Below are positions 13,710-21,162 of a stretch of DNA of 36,516 bases, piece by piece. The DNA comes from Candidatus Vecturithrix granuli (GTDB lineage: Bacteria; Moduliflexota; Moduliflexia; Moduliflexales; Moduliflexaceae), in the NCBI GenBank assembly GCA_000739535.1, contig DF820470.1:526920-563435 (forward strand), given 5' to 3'. A model generated the notes under the pieces. It worked only from the letters and a program-made list of their open reading frames with translations. It was not told where the DNA came from and did no database searches. The first letter of the stretch is position 1; every line of letters begins with the position of its first letter. Both the position numbers and the translations under genes were made by a program.

Positions 13710-13774
13710 TGTAGCGCGAAACTCCAGTTTCGCGCACCAGTGAGACGGCCGCGAAACTGGAGTTTCGCGGTACA
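13710..13774. repeat. Palindromic repeat (gcgcgaaactcc family), copy 2
   Basis: tgtagcgcgaaactcc...gagtttcgcggtaca forms a 65-bp inverted repeat immediately upstream of the GH1 ribosome binding site. It is almost identical to 12197-12259, which is at the same place relative to the next gene's start. Confidence 0.7.
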
Positions 13775-13822
13775 TCTCTCATTTTCATTGTGCCAGGGGA
13801 GCGTCCGCTCATAACCTCTCCT

Positions 13823-13933
13823 ATGAAACGACAGGGGTTTTCTGTAGGAAGGATTCCTGACAGCGAATTGGTCGGTGTGGCACCGAACCATGCCTCTGAG
13901 AATCCTTCTTACAGGAAATCCTTGTAGTTTCAT
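13823..13933. repeat. 111-bp palindromic element in the GH1 leader array
   Basis: Arms of 34 nt (atgaaacgacaggggttttc onward, and its complement ending at gtttcat) match at about 28 positions. The loop is unique. It is bounded on both sides by the same spacer type. Confidence 0.6.
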
Positions 13934-13996
13934 TGCCTCGGGTGAGCGTCAGCTCATGACAACTCCCCTGAAAATAGAATTTTCATGCGTTGTTGG

Positions 13997-14026
13997 TGTA
14001 CGCCGAAACTGGAGTTTCGGCGTACA
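13997..14026. repeat. 30-bp palindrome, copy 3 of the gaaact(cc/gg)agtttc family
   Basis: tgtacgccgaaact followed by gg and agtttcggcgtaca is a palindrome apart from the two central bases. It shares its core with copies 1 and 2. Confidence 0.65.
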
Positions 14027-14050
14027 TGAATAGCTCCTTTGAAAATACTT

Positions 14051-14109
14051 GTACCGACGAACAGCCGTATTCGTCGAAATTCTCTGCGAACAAGGCTGTT
14101 CGCAGGTAC
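14051..14109. repeat. Palindromic repeat, gtacc(g/a)acg type, copy 1
   Basis: gtaccgacgaacagcc...ggctgttcgcaggtac is an imperfect inverted repeat. It is followed by a spacer (attcattttcattgtgtcgg onward) and then by a related palindrome. Confidence 0.6.
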
Positions 14110-14180
14110 GTGTGCATCACGATTCATTTTCATTGTGTCGGGTGAGCAACACGTTTATGACCTCTCCTTTGAGAATAGTT

Positions 14181-14239
14181 GTACCAACGGACTGCCGTGT
14201 CCGTCGCAAGGTTCTGCGGACAGGGCTGTCCGCAGGTAC
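14181..14239. repeat. Palindromic repeat, gtacc(g/a)acg type, copy 2
   Basis: gtaccaacggactgcc...ggctgtccgcaggtac has the same size (59 bp) and plan as 14051-14109. The arms differ but in a compensatory way (gaaca/tgttc becomes ggac/gtcc), which indicates selection or copying at the level of base pairing. Confidence 0.6.
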
Positions 14240-14281
14240 GCTTTGCTATTTGTGAAATTTATTATTAAATCTAAAGCAGCC

Positions 14282-14313
14282 AAAAATCGGATTTCTTGAA
14301 GAAACCCGATTTT
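14282..14313. terminator. Bidirectional terminator-type hairpin
   Basis: aaaaatcggatttctt and agaaacccgatttt pair nearly perfectly, with A- and T-runs at the ends. It is the same class as 7589 and 15187. It does not sit directly behind any gene I can support. Confidence 0.55.
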
Positions 14314-14605
14314 AAGGAAATCAAGCCATGAAACAGAAAAAATATACTCCATATTTTTTTGCAAGCTTTTTCCTGGGAATTCTTTATTCAGAAAAGCGGC
14401 GGAGAAAAATAAAATTCCGCGAAAAAGTTCTTGCATGATTTCACCTGTACGAGTAAAAAAGAAACAATGAATAGCAACACTGGTTTGAGTATCAGGATAT
14501 AAAATTCAAGCAGGCCGCGTAATAGCCATATTTGAATTTGTAGAGGTTGCTGTAAGCATAGAAAGCGATTTCAGGATGAAAAGCAAAACATGGGTATGAC
14601 AAGCA
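14314..14605. other. Spacer upstream of the MNT gene
   Basis: An imperfect inverted repeat (tgcaagctttttcctgggaa near 14362 against attccgcgaaaaagttcttg near 14414) is the only structure seen. No promoter of convincing quality and no gene is found. Confidence 0.3.
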
Positions 14606-14977
14606 ATGGATCCGCAGAAAACCTATAGAGATTATTGGCGTTGTCGCATCATTGAGCAACAAGCGCAGCAACAGCAGTCCATACAACAAGCACGGAGAGA
14701 GTTGCAGCGTATTGTTGATCTCCTGGTTCGAGAATTCGGCGTCGAACGCATTATCGTGTTCGGTTCGTTAGTGCGAGGCGGATTTACGCCGGAGTCAGAT
14801 ATTGATCTGGCTGTCGCTGGTCTGCCCGTTGACGCCTATTTTACTGCAATGGCAGCCGTCAACCATATCACCGAACGTTGGGTGGATCTCAAACCGCTGG
14901 AGGATCTGCACCCCCATTTTCGTCAACGGGTATTTGAGACAGGAGAGGAAATCTATGCGAGAGATCTCTGTGAATAA
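14606..14977 (+). CDS. MNT-type minimal nucleotidyltransferase (MntA-like antitoxin)
   Basis: The 123-residue protein has a helical, Gln-rich N-terminus (about 1-40) and a polymerase-beta-like nucleotidyltransferase core: IVFGSLVRGGFTPESDIDLAVAG. This holds the GSxxRG motif and the two metal-binding Asp of SDIDL, and a later WVDLKPLE supplies the third Asp. In HEPN/MNT (type VII) toxin-antitoxin pairs, such an enzyme AMPylates and silences the HEPN RNase. Its stop overlaps the start of the HepT-like gene by 23 bp, the classic arrangement, but that toxin is broken. All catalytic motifs of this protein are intact. Confidence 0.85.
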   Translation: MDPQKTYRDYWRCRIIEQQAQQQQSIQQARRELQRIVDLLVREFGVERIIVFGSLVRGGFTPESDIDLAVAGLPVDAYFTAMAAVNHITERWVDLKPLEDLHPHFRQRVFETGEEIYARDLCE

Positions 14978-15142
14978 GTTACGTGAACTTGCAACGGATA
15001 TTGAACTCGAAATTGATCATCTGCGTCAGGTTGTGAACGCATCTTCCTTTTAATTGCCTCTGAATTGAATGGATCAACGCCTTCTGAATATGATTGGCAT
15101 AAAAGTCTCTCTCTGGCTGAACAATTGGAAGAGCAGCAATAA
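14955..15142 (+). pseudogene. HepT-like (HEPN) toxin gene, internally deleted and frameshifted
   Basis: ATG 14955 gives MREISVNKLRELATDIELEI then DHLRQVV, and stops early at 15050-15052. In the +1 frame from about 15033 it continues ERIFLLIASELNGSTPSEYD then WHKSLSLAEQLEEQQ, stop 15140-15142. The two blocks resemble the N-terminus and middle ('GLERIFELIA..DG..P.G..WH..LL') of HepT-like toxins, with roughly 35 residues missing between them. The conserved C-terminus (the R-x4-6-H RNase motif region) is absent. The toxin should be inactive. The comparison with the family is from memory. Confidence 0.65.
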
Positions 15143-15186
15143 GATTTTCATAAGTCTTTGCAGCGATATTGTTGACTACCTCAAAA

Positions 15187-15222
15187 TAAAAAAGCCGGGT
15201 GTCTTGAAGAAACCCGGCTTTT
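15187..15222 (-). terminator. Rho-independent terminator of pta
   Basis: On the minus strand, AAAAGCCGGGTTTCTTCAAG continues into the complementary arm and a CTTTTTTATTTT tract, 13 nt after the pta stop. Read on the plus strand it also follows the HepT relic, so it may serve both sides. Confidence 0.85.
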
Positions 15223-15234
15223 GACTGTAATGGA

Positions 15235-16236
15235 TTAATCGGCGGCCAGAACAGAGGTCATGGCGACCATGTCGGCGATGTCTTCAACGCTGCACCCTCT
15301 GGACAGGTCGTTGACAGGTTTGGCAAAGCCTTGCATGACTGGGCCAAAGGCTTTGGCGCCAGCCAGGCGTTCCACGAGTTTATAAGCGATATTGCCGACT
15401 TCCAAATTCGGGAAAATCAAGATATTGGCTTTGCCGGCTACAGTGCTGCCGGGAGCTTTGCGTTCGCCGATAGAAGGAATTAAAGCGGCGTCGGCCTGTA
15501 ATTCTCCATCAATTTGCAGGGAAGGGTCTTTTTCCTTTGCCAGGCGCGTGGCTTCGAGCACCTTATCAACTAATTCATGTTTCGCACTCCCTTTGGTGGA
15601 GAAAGACAACATCGCCACTTTCGGTTCCAGGCCAATGATTCGTCGGGCGCTATCCGCAGTCGCCAGGGCAATATCCGCCAGGGTTTCGGCGTCGGGATCC
15701 GGAATCAGGGCGCAATCGGCAAACACCAGGATACCTTCATATCCAAAACTCCGATCTTTGAGAATCATCATAAAAAAGCTTGATGCGGTTTTAATGCCTG
15801 GTTTGGTGCCGATCACACGCGCGGCGGCCGTAATCACTTTCCCGGTGGCGTTAATGGCCCCGGCCAGGCTGCCGGCCGCTTCCCCCAGATGCACCATCAT
15901 GGCCCCATAATAGAGCGGGTCTTTCATGGTGCTCAGGGCTTCTTCTTCGGAAACCGGTTTGCCTTTCTGGGCGCGCATCTCGCGATAGGTATTCACATAC
16001 TCCTTGAGTTGCGCGGAGGTTTCGGGATCAATAATTCGGAATTGTTCAGGGTTTACATCAAGTTCTTTGGATCGAGCCGTAATGACGGCTTCCTTACCCA
16101 GTAAAATCGGGACGGCTAAGCCATGAGATGTCACATCGGTGGTTGCTAAAATCGTGCGGTCTTCTGCGCCTTCAGGTAACACAATGATTCGCTTTCTCGC
16201 CGCAGCATTTTTGCGGACTTGTGCAATCAGATCCAT
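15235..16236 (-). CDS. pta: Phosphate acetyltransferase (short form)
   Basis: It converts acetyl-CoA and phosphate to acetyl phosphate and CoA, the first step of acetate formation. ATG 16236 gives 333 residues, the usual length of the catalytic-only Pta (the upstream open frame is not family-like). Motifs are RIIVLPEGAEDRTILATTDV, DPLYYGAMMVHLGEAAGSLAGA, TKPGIKTASSFFMMIL, FADCALIPDPDAETLADIA, MLSFSTKGSAKHELVDKV and LIFPNLEVGNIAYKLVERLAGAKAFGPVMQGFAKPVNDLSRGC. No strong SD is visible. Acetate kinase is not in the window. It lies 82 nt downstream of the coiled-coil gene, with its own terminator. Confidence 0.95.
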   Translation of the reverse strand: MDLIAQVRKNAAARKRIIVLPEGAEDRTILATTDVTSHGLAVPILLGKEAVITARSKELDVNPEQFRIIDPETSAQLKEYVNTYREMRAQKGKPVSEEEALSTMKDPLYYGAMMVHLGEAAGSLAGAINATGKVITAAARVIGTKPGIKTASSFFMMILKDRSFGYEGILVFADCALIPDPDAETLADIALATADSARRIIGLEPKVAMLSFSTKGSAKHELVDKVLEATRLAKEKDPSLQIDGELQADAALIPSIGERKAPGSTVAGKANILIFPNLEVGNIAYKLVERLAGAKAFGPVMQGFAKPVNDLSRGCSVEDIADMVAMTSVLAAD

Positions 16237-16318
16237 AATGTTGTGAGATGAGGGATTGAAATGAGATATTCGCTGTATTTTCGGGAATATCCTCACTCCT
16301 AATCGCGTACACCTCCTT

Positions 16319-16924
16319 TCAGGTTTCTTGAATCCATAATAAAAATGCTTCAAAGGCCTCAAGAAAGATTTCCTCTTTCCAGGTTCGGATCACCTTCTTT
16401 TTGAGAAGGTTATGATGCAATTCCCATAACTCGGTAAAATGTTTTTGGAGTTGGTTGCCTTGTAAATTTTCATACTCGGTTTGCAAGTGTTGAAGACTTT
16501 CTTTGACTTCTTCTGTGCGTTTCTCAAGCAGAAACGAGAAGAATTCCACAGGCTCGTCATCAAAATTTAAAAAATCCTGGACGGTCATATAGAGCACTTC
16601 ATCGTATCCGCCTTTTTGAGCCACAAAGTAATTCCAGTTACTCTGCACGCCTTCAATATCAATGTCACGCTCCTTTTCTTTGCCAGCTAACCGTTCCTGG
16701 ATATGTTCAGTAATAAATTTATCAATCGTTTCATGGGAAGCGCCAACGGTTTGCGAGGGATTTTGAATGCGAAAACTGTCCCTCAGTTCTTCAAACGTCG
16801 TTTCCATTCGCGCCAAACGACGTTCCAGTTTCGCAAGGTGCGTTTTGAAATCCTCAAAAAGCTCAGTCAGTTGAGTCTGCACCGTTTGCTGCTGGTCATG
16901 GTCATGCTCTGCTGCTTTATCCAT
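16319..16924 (-). CDS. Coiled-coil protein of unknown function
   Basis: From ATG 16924 (preceded by TGAGGG) the protein has 201 residues with no signal peptide or membrane segment. The first 60 residues are a charged heptad-like helix (LTELFEDFKTHLAKLERRLARMETTFEELRDSF). The middle is VQSNWNYFVAQKGGYDEVLYMTVQDFLNFDDEPVEFFSFLLEKRTEEV, and a second helical block follows with an aromatic-rich end (TWKEEIFLEAFEAFLLWIQET). I do not recognise a family. It lies just upstream of pta on the same strand and downstream of a repeat fragment, so it may share the pta transcript. Confidence 0.7.
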   Translation of the reverse strand: MDKAAEHDHDQQQTVQTQLTELFEDFKTHLAKLERRLARMETTFEELRDSFRIQNPSQTVGASHETIDKFITEHIQERLAGKEKERDIDIEGVQSNWNYFVAQKGGYDEVLYMTVQDFLNFDDEPVEFFSFLLEKRTEEVKESLQHLQTEYENLQGNQLQKHFTELWELHHNLLKKKVIRTWKEEIFLEAFEAFLLWIQET

Positions 16925-17004
16925 AGCCCTCAAAAACTCTCCAACTCCTCAAAGTATCTGAGTTATTTCGGGAAATGAGGTACGAATTCCCAAAATAACG
17001 GAAG

Positions 17005-17062
17005 ACTCGTTTCAACTTCGCTCAACAAGCGGACGTCACTCGCCATTTAACTACTACCAGAT
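17005..17062. repeat. Fragment of a family 4 element
   Basis: gactcgtttcaacttcgctc, aacaagcgga and cgtcactcgccatttaacta plus ctac match the reversed left half of the element at 10715-10818, with scattered changes. The other half is missing. Confidence 0.55.
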
Positions 17063-17134
17063 TTCCTTATTGCATGATCTTAGTCATAACATCAATGCGT
17101 ATAAAATTGTCAAGTTTTTGTCATCTGGTACGCA

Positions 17135-18802
17135 TTATCCGAATAAATCGGCTTCATCTTGAAGCGCCTGCTGATCTAATTCCTCGATTGAGCGATGTCC
17201 CATAATGCGGTAGAACTGGTCGTCATAATCTCGCGTGCGGATGACGACCGGCATAGGAACGGCATGTCCCATCACCAGAGCCTGCTGTTTGGAATCAAGA
17301 CTTGCCAGCACACTCCGCAATCCGCCGGTATTACTTACCCCTGTCAGCACCGATTGTATATCTTTTTCATCATTGAGCAAAGCCACAATGCGCGTACCAA
17401 TTTGAGACAGCACTTCATCATCAATGCCGGACGGGCGCTGGTCAACAATCAGCAGCGAGACAAAATATTTACGCATCTCTCGGGCAATGACGCCGAAAAT
17501 AGTTTGTTTGGCAGCGTGCGGATTTAAAAATTTATGCGCTTCTTCAATCGTAATCACTAAATGCCGCGGCCGATCGTTCGGATTCTGGGAGGCGTGATAT
17601 TGCTCGGTCTGTTTCACATAGAGTTCATGAATCCGACGCGTAATAATGCCCGCGACCAGTAAATAGGCCAGCATACTGGTTTCACTGCCGAATTCCAGCA
17701 CAATATGGATGCCCCGGTTGATGTAATCCATCATGGTAGTGACAATATCTTCACTTGATCCGCCAATCGTAATAAATTTGAAATCTTCTAAGCGACGTAG
17801 TTTCCGGTAAAGGGCTGATAAGGATTCTGCGTGCGCGCCAAGTTCTTCCGCCAGGCCTTTAATATCTTCCTTGCCGCGCATAATCAGTTCTTCAAGCCAC
17901 CTGTCTTTGTATTTATTGACCACCAGATAGGCGGCTTCAACAGCGGTCGGGTTTAAGCGCAGTTCGTCTTGTAACGGAGCAATATCTTCGACCGTAATCT
18001 GATTAGTAAAAATTTGGACTTCATAATCGGCCTGCACATTCCTGCGCCTTGTGGATTCGGGATCAAGCGTGAAAATGGCGACCTGACTGCCAAAAAGCTG
18101 CTTCAGTCCCTTCACAAAACTGCCTTTGCCCTGTCCAGCTTCCTGGGTCGCCTGCCAGCCATATTCACTGTGCATGTCGAAAATAAAATTCACGGCGCGC
18201 TGCTGTTTCATCAAGCCGCACAGGACGAGACGGGTCAAAAAAGTTTTGCCGGTGCCGGTCTTGCCAAAAATCCCGTTACTGCGTTCAACAAAGCGATCCA
18301 GATTGAGGCAAACGGGAGTGGTCATATCCAGGGGAGTGCCGATATAAAAATATTTATCATCGTGCATTTCACTACCAAAAATCTGGCTGACATCCTCTTC
18401 GGCCGCGTCATAGACATTGGAAAAATGAGCTGGCACGGTTTTCACTGGCAGAATCTCTGCGACTTCAGATGCAGCCGACTGTTCTGGCAATTGAGCAGGG
18501 TTGATGCGGCTCACCATCAGCATCGGGCGCAACATCACGGTGGCGTAGGCGCTTGTTCCAGCCAGGATTTCGCGCATCAACAGATCGTCGCGGGCTGGCG
18601 GATGCACGAGAATTTGGGGACTGGTGGTATCCAGACGCACGTCTGTAATCATGGAAAAGAAATCATTTTTTTCCCCTTCAATTACGACAAACTTCCCGGC
18701 TTTAATATCTTCAATGCTCTGATAGGGATCCAGCCGCATTTCAACCCCTTCAATCAAGGATCCGCGAGTAATTGTGCCGAGTTCTTTTATACGCATACTC
18801 AT
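17135..18802 (-). CDS. HerA-like ATPase with N-terminal HAS barrel
   Basis: The 555-residue protein has a HAS-barrel-like N-terminus (GTITRGSLIEGVEMRLDPYQ to about 100) and a FtsK/HerA-type motor. NGIFGKTGTGKTFLTRLVLCG has Walker A at 180-187. LVITIEEAHKFLNPH has Walker B and a catalytic Glu near 415-421. LLIVDQRPSGIDDEVLSQIGTRIVALLNDEKD is the sensor/arginine-finger region. HerA hexamers translocate DNA, classically with NurA nuclease in end resection, and related pairs act in anti-phage defence. The ATG overlaps the stop of the upstream gene by 4 bp. No NurA homologue is visible; the partner is the small protein at 18799-19377. Confidence 0.9.
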   Translation of the reverse strand: MSMRIKELGTITRGSLIEGVEMRLDPYQSIEDIKAGKFVVIEGEKNDFFSMITDVRLDTTSPQILVHPPARDDLLMREILAGTSAYATVMLRPMLMVSRINPAQLPEQSAASEVAEILPVKTVPAHFSNVYDAAEEDVSQIFGSEMHDDKYFYIGTPLDMTTPVCLNLDRFVERSNGIFGKTGTGKTFLTRLVLCGLMKQQRAVNFIFDMHSEYGWQATQEAGQGKGSFVKGLKQLFGSQVAIFTLDPESTRRRNVQADYEVQIFTNQITVEDIAPLQDELRLNPTAVEAAYLVVNKYKDRWLEELIMRGKEDIKGLAEELGAHAESLSALYRKLRRLEDFKFITIGGSSEDIVTTMMDYINRGIHIVLEFGSETSMLAYLLVAGIITRRIHELYVKQTEQYHASQNPNDRPRHLVITIEEAHKFLNPHAAKQTIFGVIAREMRKYFVSLLIVDQRPSGIDDEVLSQIGTRIVALLNDEKDIQSVLTGVSNTGGLRSVLASLDSKQQALVMGHAVPMPVVIRTRDYDDQFYRIMGHRSIEELDQQALQDEADLFG

Positions 18803-19377
18803 GGTCTCATCCTTCGCAATATGGATTCTAAACGATCATAATCATCTCTGAGTAAACGGGAAAGTTCCTTGCCGGCGCGGATCAGACACCTATGGCTTGA
18901 TTCTGGCTGACAGCCGCAGGTTTGTTGAATCGCGGCGATCAAGAGTTCATCGCTCAGAGTGCCGCCAACCCCGAGCAAGGTTCTGAAATAATCGAACTGC
19001 CGGGTAAAGGCCTGAACTTCTTCAGGAGTACAGATGAAGACAAAACTGTGAAGTCTGGGTGGTTGAGAGGGAAGAAGCTGTTGGACGCCATGGTCATCAG
19101 CGTAACCCACGATCTTCGCTCTGATTTCGGTGCGGAGCAATTCAAAAATCTGAGGCTGTTCCTTGCGCAGTTCGTCTTCGGTCTTGCCATAGGCGATCGG
19201 GCGACGATTCAGGTCGGCGCTGCCGGTTGAAATGTTATAAATCATGGCGAGACTTGCGGGCGAGGTGCCGGCTTTGACAAACGCACCAAAAGGGGGTGAA
19301 CCGTGCAACTTGCGCGTTTGAGCGACAAATTCCGTTGTACTACTCTCAATCACTTCGGCAATATATTCTTCGGACAT
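18799..19377 (-). CDS. HerA-linked HAS-barrel-like partner protein
   Basis: I prefer ATG 19377 (AGGA 7 nt upstream) to ATG 19404, which has no SD; this gives 192 residues. MSEEYIAEVIESSTTEFVAQTRKLHGSPPFGAFVKAG looks like the small beta barrel seen at the start of HerA-type ATPases. MIYNISTGSADLNRRPIAYGKTEDELRKEQPQIFELLRTEIRAKIVGY follows, then a helical C-terminus ending CLIRAGKELSRLLRDDYDRLESILRRM. There are no nuclease motifs I can identify. The 4-bp overlap with the HerA-like gene implies a stoichiometric complex. The function is inferred from the context only. Confidence 0.75.
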   Translation of the reverse strand: MSEEYIAEVIESSTTEFVAQTRKLHGSPPFGAFVKAGTSPASLAMIYNISTGSADLNRRPIAYGKTEDELRKEQPQIFELLRTEIRAKIVGYADDHGVQQLLPSQPPRLHSFVFICTPEEVQAFTRQFDYFRTLLGVGGTLSDELLIAAIQQTCGCQPESSHRCLIRAGKELSRLLRDDYDRLESILRRMRP

Positions 19378-19469
19378 AAAGTTTTCCTGTGCGCTATTGT
19401 TCATCGTCGTTTTTTAACGAATTCTTTTCATTATCATTTCTAAGTAACTACTACTTTGTCAAGGTTAAA

Positions 19470-19537
19470 TTGACAGATAGGAGTGTAAACTTCTGTTTAC
19501 CGTCAGTTTTTCCGGCAGGCTCAAGTTTGTATTCCTG
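19470..19537. repeat. Small palindromes upstream of the hicB remnant
   Basis: GTAAACTTCTGTTTAC (19485-19500) follows a TTGACA (19470-19475). A wider imperfect repeat pairs aggagtgtaaactt with aagtttgtattcct. The plan resembles the centre of family 2 elements. It may be an operator of the former TA gene or another decayed repeat. Confidence 0.3.
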
Positions 19538-19561
19538 CGTAGATAGTTTTTTGAACATATT

Positions 19562-19681
19562 ATGATGATGGCAATGCGAAAATCACCAGAAGTAAAATAT
19601 TTTCCAATACTGATCGAAAAAGATGAAGGTGGCTATTATATTGTGAACTGCCCGATTTTTCAAGGATGCCATTCGTGGTAG
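19562..19681 (+). pseudogene. HicB-like antitoxin, truncated by a family 4 repeat
   Basis: The frame MMMAMRKSPEVKYFPILIEK then DEGGYYIVNCPIFQGCHSW matches the N-terminal 'YFPVIIEKDEDGYYIVECPIFQGCYSQG' of HicB antitoxins. It ends at TAG 19679-19681. The TAG and the next bases belong to the repeat gtagtggtgaaattgtaagt at 19678, a family 4 end. The remaining partial RNase-H fold and DNA-binding domain, and any hicA toxin, are gone. Confidence 0.68.
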
Positions 19682-19706
19682 TGGTGAAATTGTAAGTGAT
19701 GGGTAC
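19678..19706. repeat. Solo end of family 4 element
   Basis: gtagtggtgaaattgtaagt plus gatg matches 22 of 24 bases of 10711-10734. The matching opposite end is not present; beyond it the sequence becomes GC-richer. Confidence 0.5.
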
Positions 19707-19839
19707 CCGGAACACTGCTCAACAGACAGGAGGGCGATGAGGTCATCGCATCAGGGCAAGGCCCTGAGAGGCGCGGCATCGCTGATGCCGTTGCGACGAC
19801 CTCGTCGCACTCCTGACCGCATCGTGAAGGCTGACCGGG

Positions 19840-20946
19840 TTGTTGTTCTCCTTTGCGCTGGCGGACCGGATTCAACTCCTGCGCCAGGAAAAAGACGCGG
19901 CGCACGGCTGTACCTACACGTTTAACACGGCGGACAATTGGTGGTTCGGGCCGAATGCTCTGCCCGCGATTGCCAGCGACACTACCATTGACGGCAATGG
20001 CGCGATCCTGGAGGTGGGCGCCGGCGTCACGCACCTGCGTTTTTTCTATGTCGGCGCCGACCCGGCCAAGTTTTCCAGCCCGGTGACGACCGCGGGGACA
20101 AGGGGCGCGCTCACCTTACGCCACCTCACCCTGCGCGGCGGCATCGCTAAAGGAGGCAACAGCGTCTATGGCGGCGCCGGGCTAGGCGGGGCGATCTTTA
20201 ACCAGGGGAGCGTCACGCTCGACCGCGTCACGCTCACGACCAACAGCGCCGTGGGGGGCAGCAGCAGCGGCACTTTAATGCCGGCAATTGACGCCAGTGA
20301 TGATCTTTCCTGCCCGACGACCGACCAGCGCGGCGCGGCCGGGTGGCGCAAACTGCGATATCGGTGCGTTCGAATATGTGGTGTACACTCTGGCGTATAC
20401 CGCCGGCGCCAACGGTACAATCAGCGGAACCAGCCCGCAAACCTTTGAACATGGGGCGGATGATACCGCAGTCGAAGCCGTGCCGAACACGGGCTATCAT
20501 TTTGTGCAGTGGTCGGATGACTCCACCGTCAATCCGCGCACGGATACGAACGTGACCGCGAATGTCAGCGTGACGGCGGAATTTGCCATCAACACCTACA
20601 CGCTGACCTACACCGCCGGGGAACACGGCACAATCAGCGGGACGACTCCGCAGACGGTTGAACATGGATCGAATGGAACGACGGTGGAAGCCGTGCCGAA
20701 TGCGAACTATCATTTCACACAGTGGAGCGACGGCGTGATGACGGCCTCGCGCACGGACACGAACGTGACGGCGTGACCTACACGCCGGCCGCCAACGCCT
20801 CTGGCGCGGCGACCGTCACGGTGACGCTCACAGACAATGGCGGGACGGCCAACGGCGGTGTGGATACCTCCGCGGCCCAGAACTTCACGATTACCGTCGT
20901 TGCCAATCAACCGGAGGTCAACAGCTATATTCTGTGGACCCAATAA
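19840..20946 (+). pseudogene. Decayed surface protein: beta-helix region, Listeria-Bacteroides-type repeats and Ig-like tail
   Basis: Frame 1 from about 19840 gives YTFNTADNWWFGPNALPAIA, ALTLRHLTLRGGIAKGGNSV and GGAIFNQGSVTLDRVTLTTN, a parallel beta-helix pattern. It ends at DLSCPTTDQRGAA. Frame 2 takes over at about 20330 with ARPGGANCDIGAFE and two InlB/'bacterial repeat' units (YTAGANGTISGTSPQTFEHG and [20 protein letters not shown], each followed by Y-H-F-x-Q-W-S-D), stop 20774-20776. Frame 1 resumes with [20 protein letters not shown]...NFTITV and stops at 20944-20946. At least one frameshift and two deletions are needed. It was probably an exported adhesin-like protein; the signal peptide is not recognisable. 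Composition is clearly GC-richer than the flanks. Confidence 0.65.
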
Positions 20947-21162
20947 GGCGTGCAGAGCATGCTCGCGCACGTTGCCGCAAAAGTTCGCAACACGCAGAGA
21001 ATCTTCTGTCTTCTTTTTCCTCTGCGCTCTGTGTGCTCTGTAACTCTGTGGCAACCAAATCTTGAGATTGTACGAGAAAGACAACAGGACTCAAAATCAT
21101 TACAACACGACAGGTTTCAGGAACATTCCAGGCGTCCGCAGGGCCTGAGAAGTATCTGAAGT
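20947..21162. other. Spacer between the two GC-rich pseudogenes
   Basis: It contains CT-rich sequence (cttctttttcctctgcgctc) of a kind common in repetitive spacers. I see no gene, RNA or clear hairpin. Confidence 0.3.

Noticed and set aside
13688-13933. N-terminal extension of the GH1 open frame by about 80 residues
   Set aside because: The extension translates palindromic repeat DNA, and the ribosome site and family N-terminus both place the start at 13687.
12197-14239. CRISPR array in the GH1 leader
   Set aside because: The repeats are palindromes of different sequence, and the conserved parts are the spacers, the reverse of a CRISPR. No cas gene is present.
14155-14436. 93-residue minus-strand ORF upstream of the MNT gene
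   Set aside because: It spans a palindrome and a terminator hairpin, and has neither a ribosome site nor recognisable sequence.
18014-18841. 275-residue plus-strand ORF opposite the HerA-like gene
   Set aside because: It is an antisense shadow; the minus strand has clear Walker motifs and operon overlaps.
20234-20713. 159-residue minus-strand ORF in the GC-rich region
   Set aside because: It is a low-complexity, Arg-rich shadow of the repeat-containing surface protein frames; GC-rich DNA has few stops.
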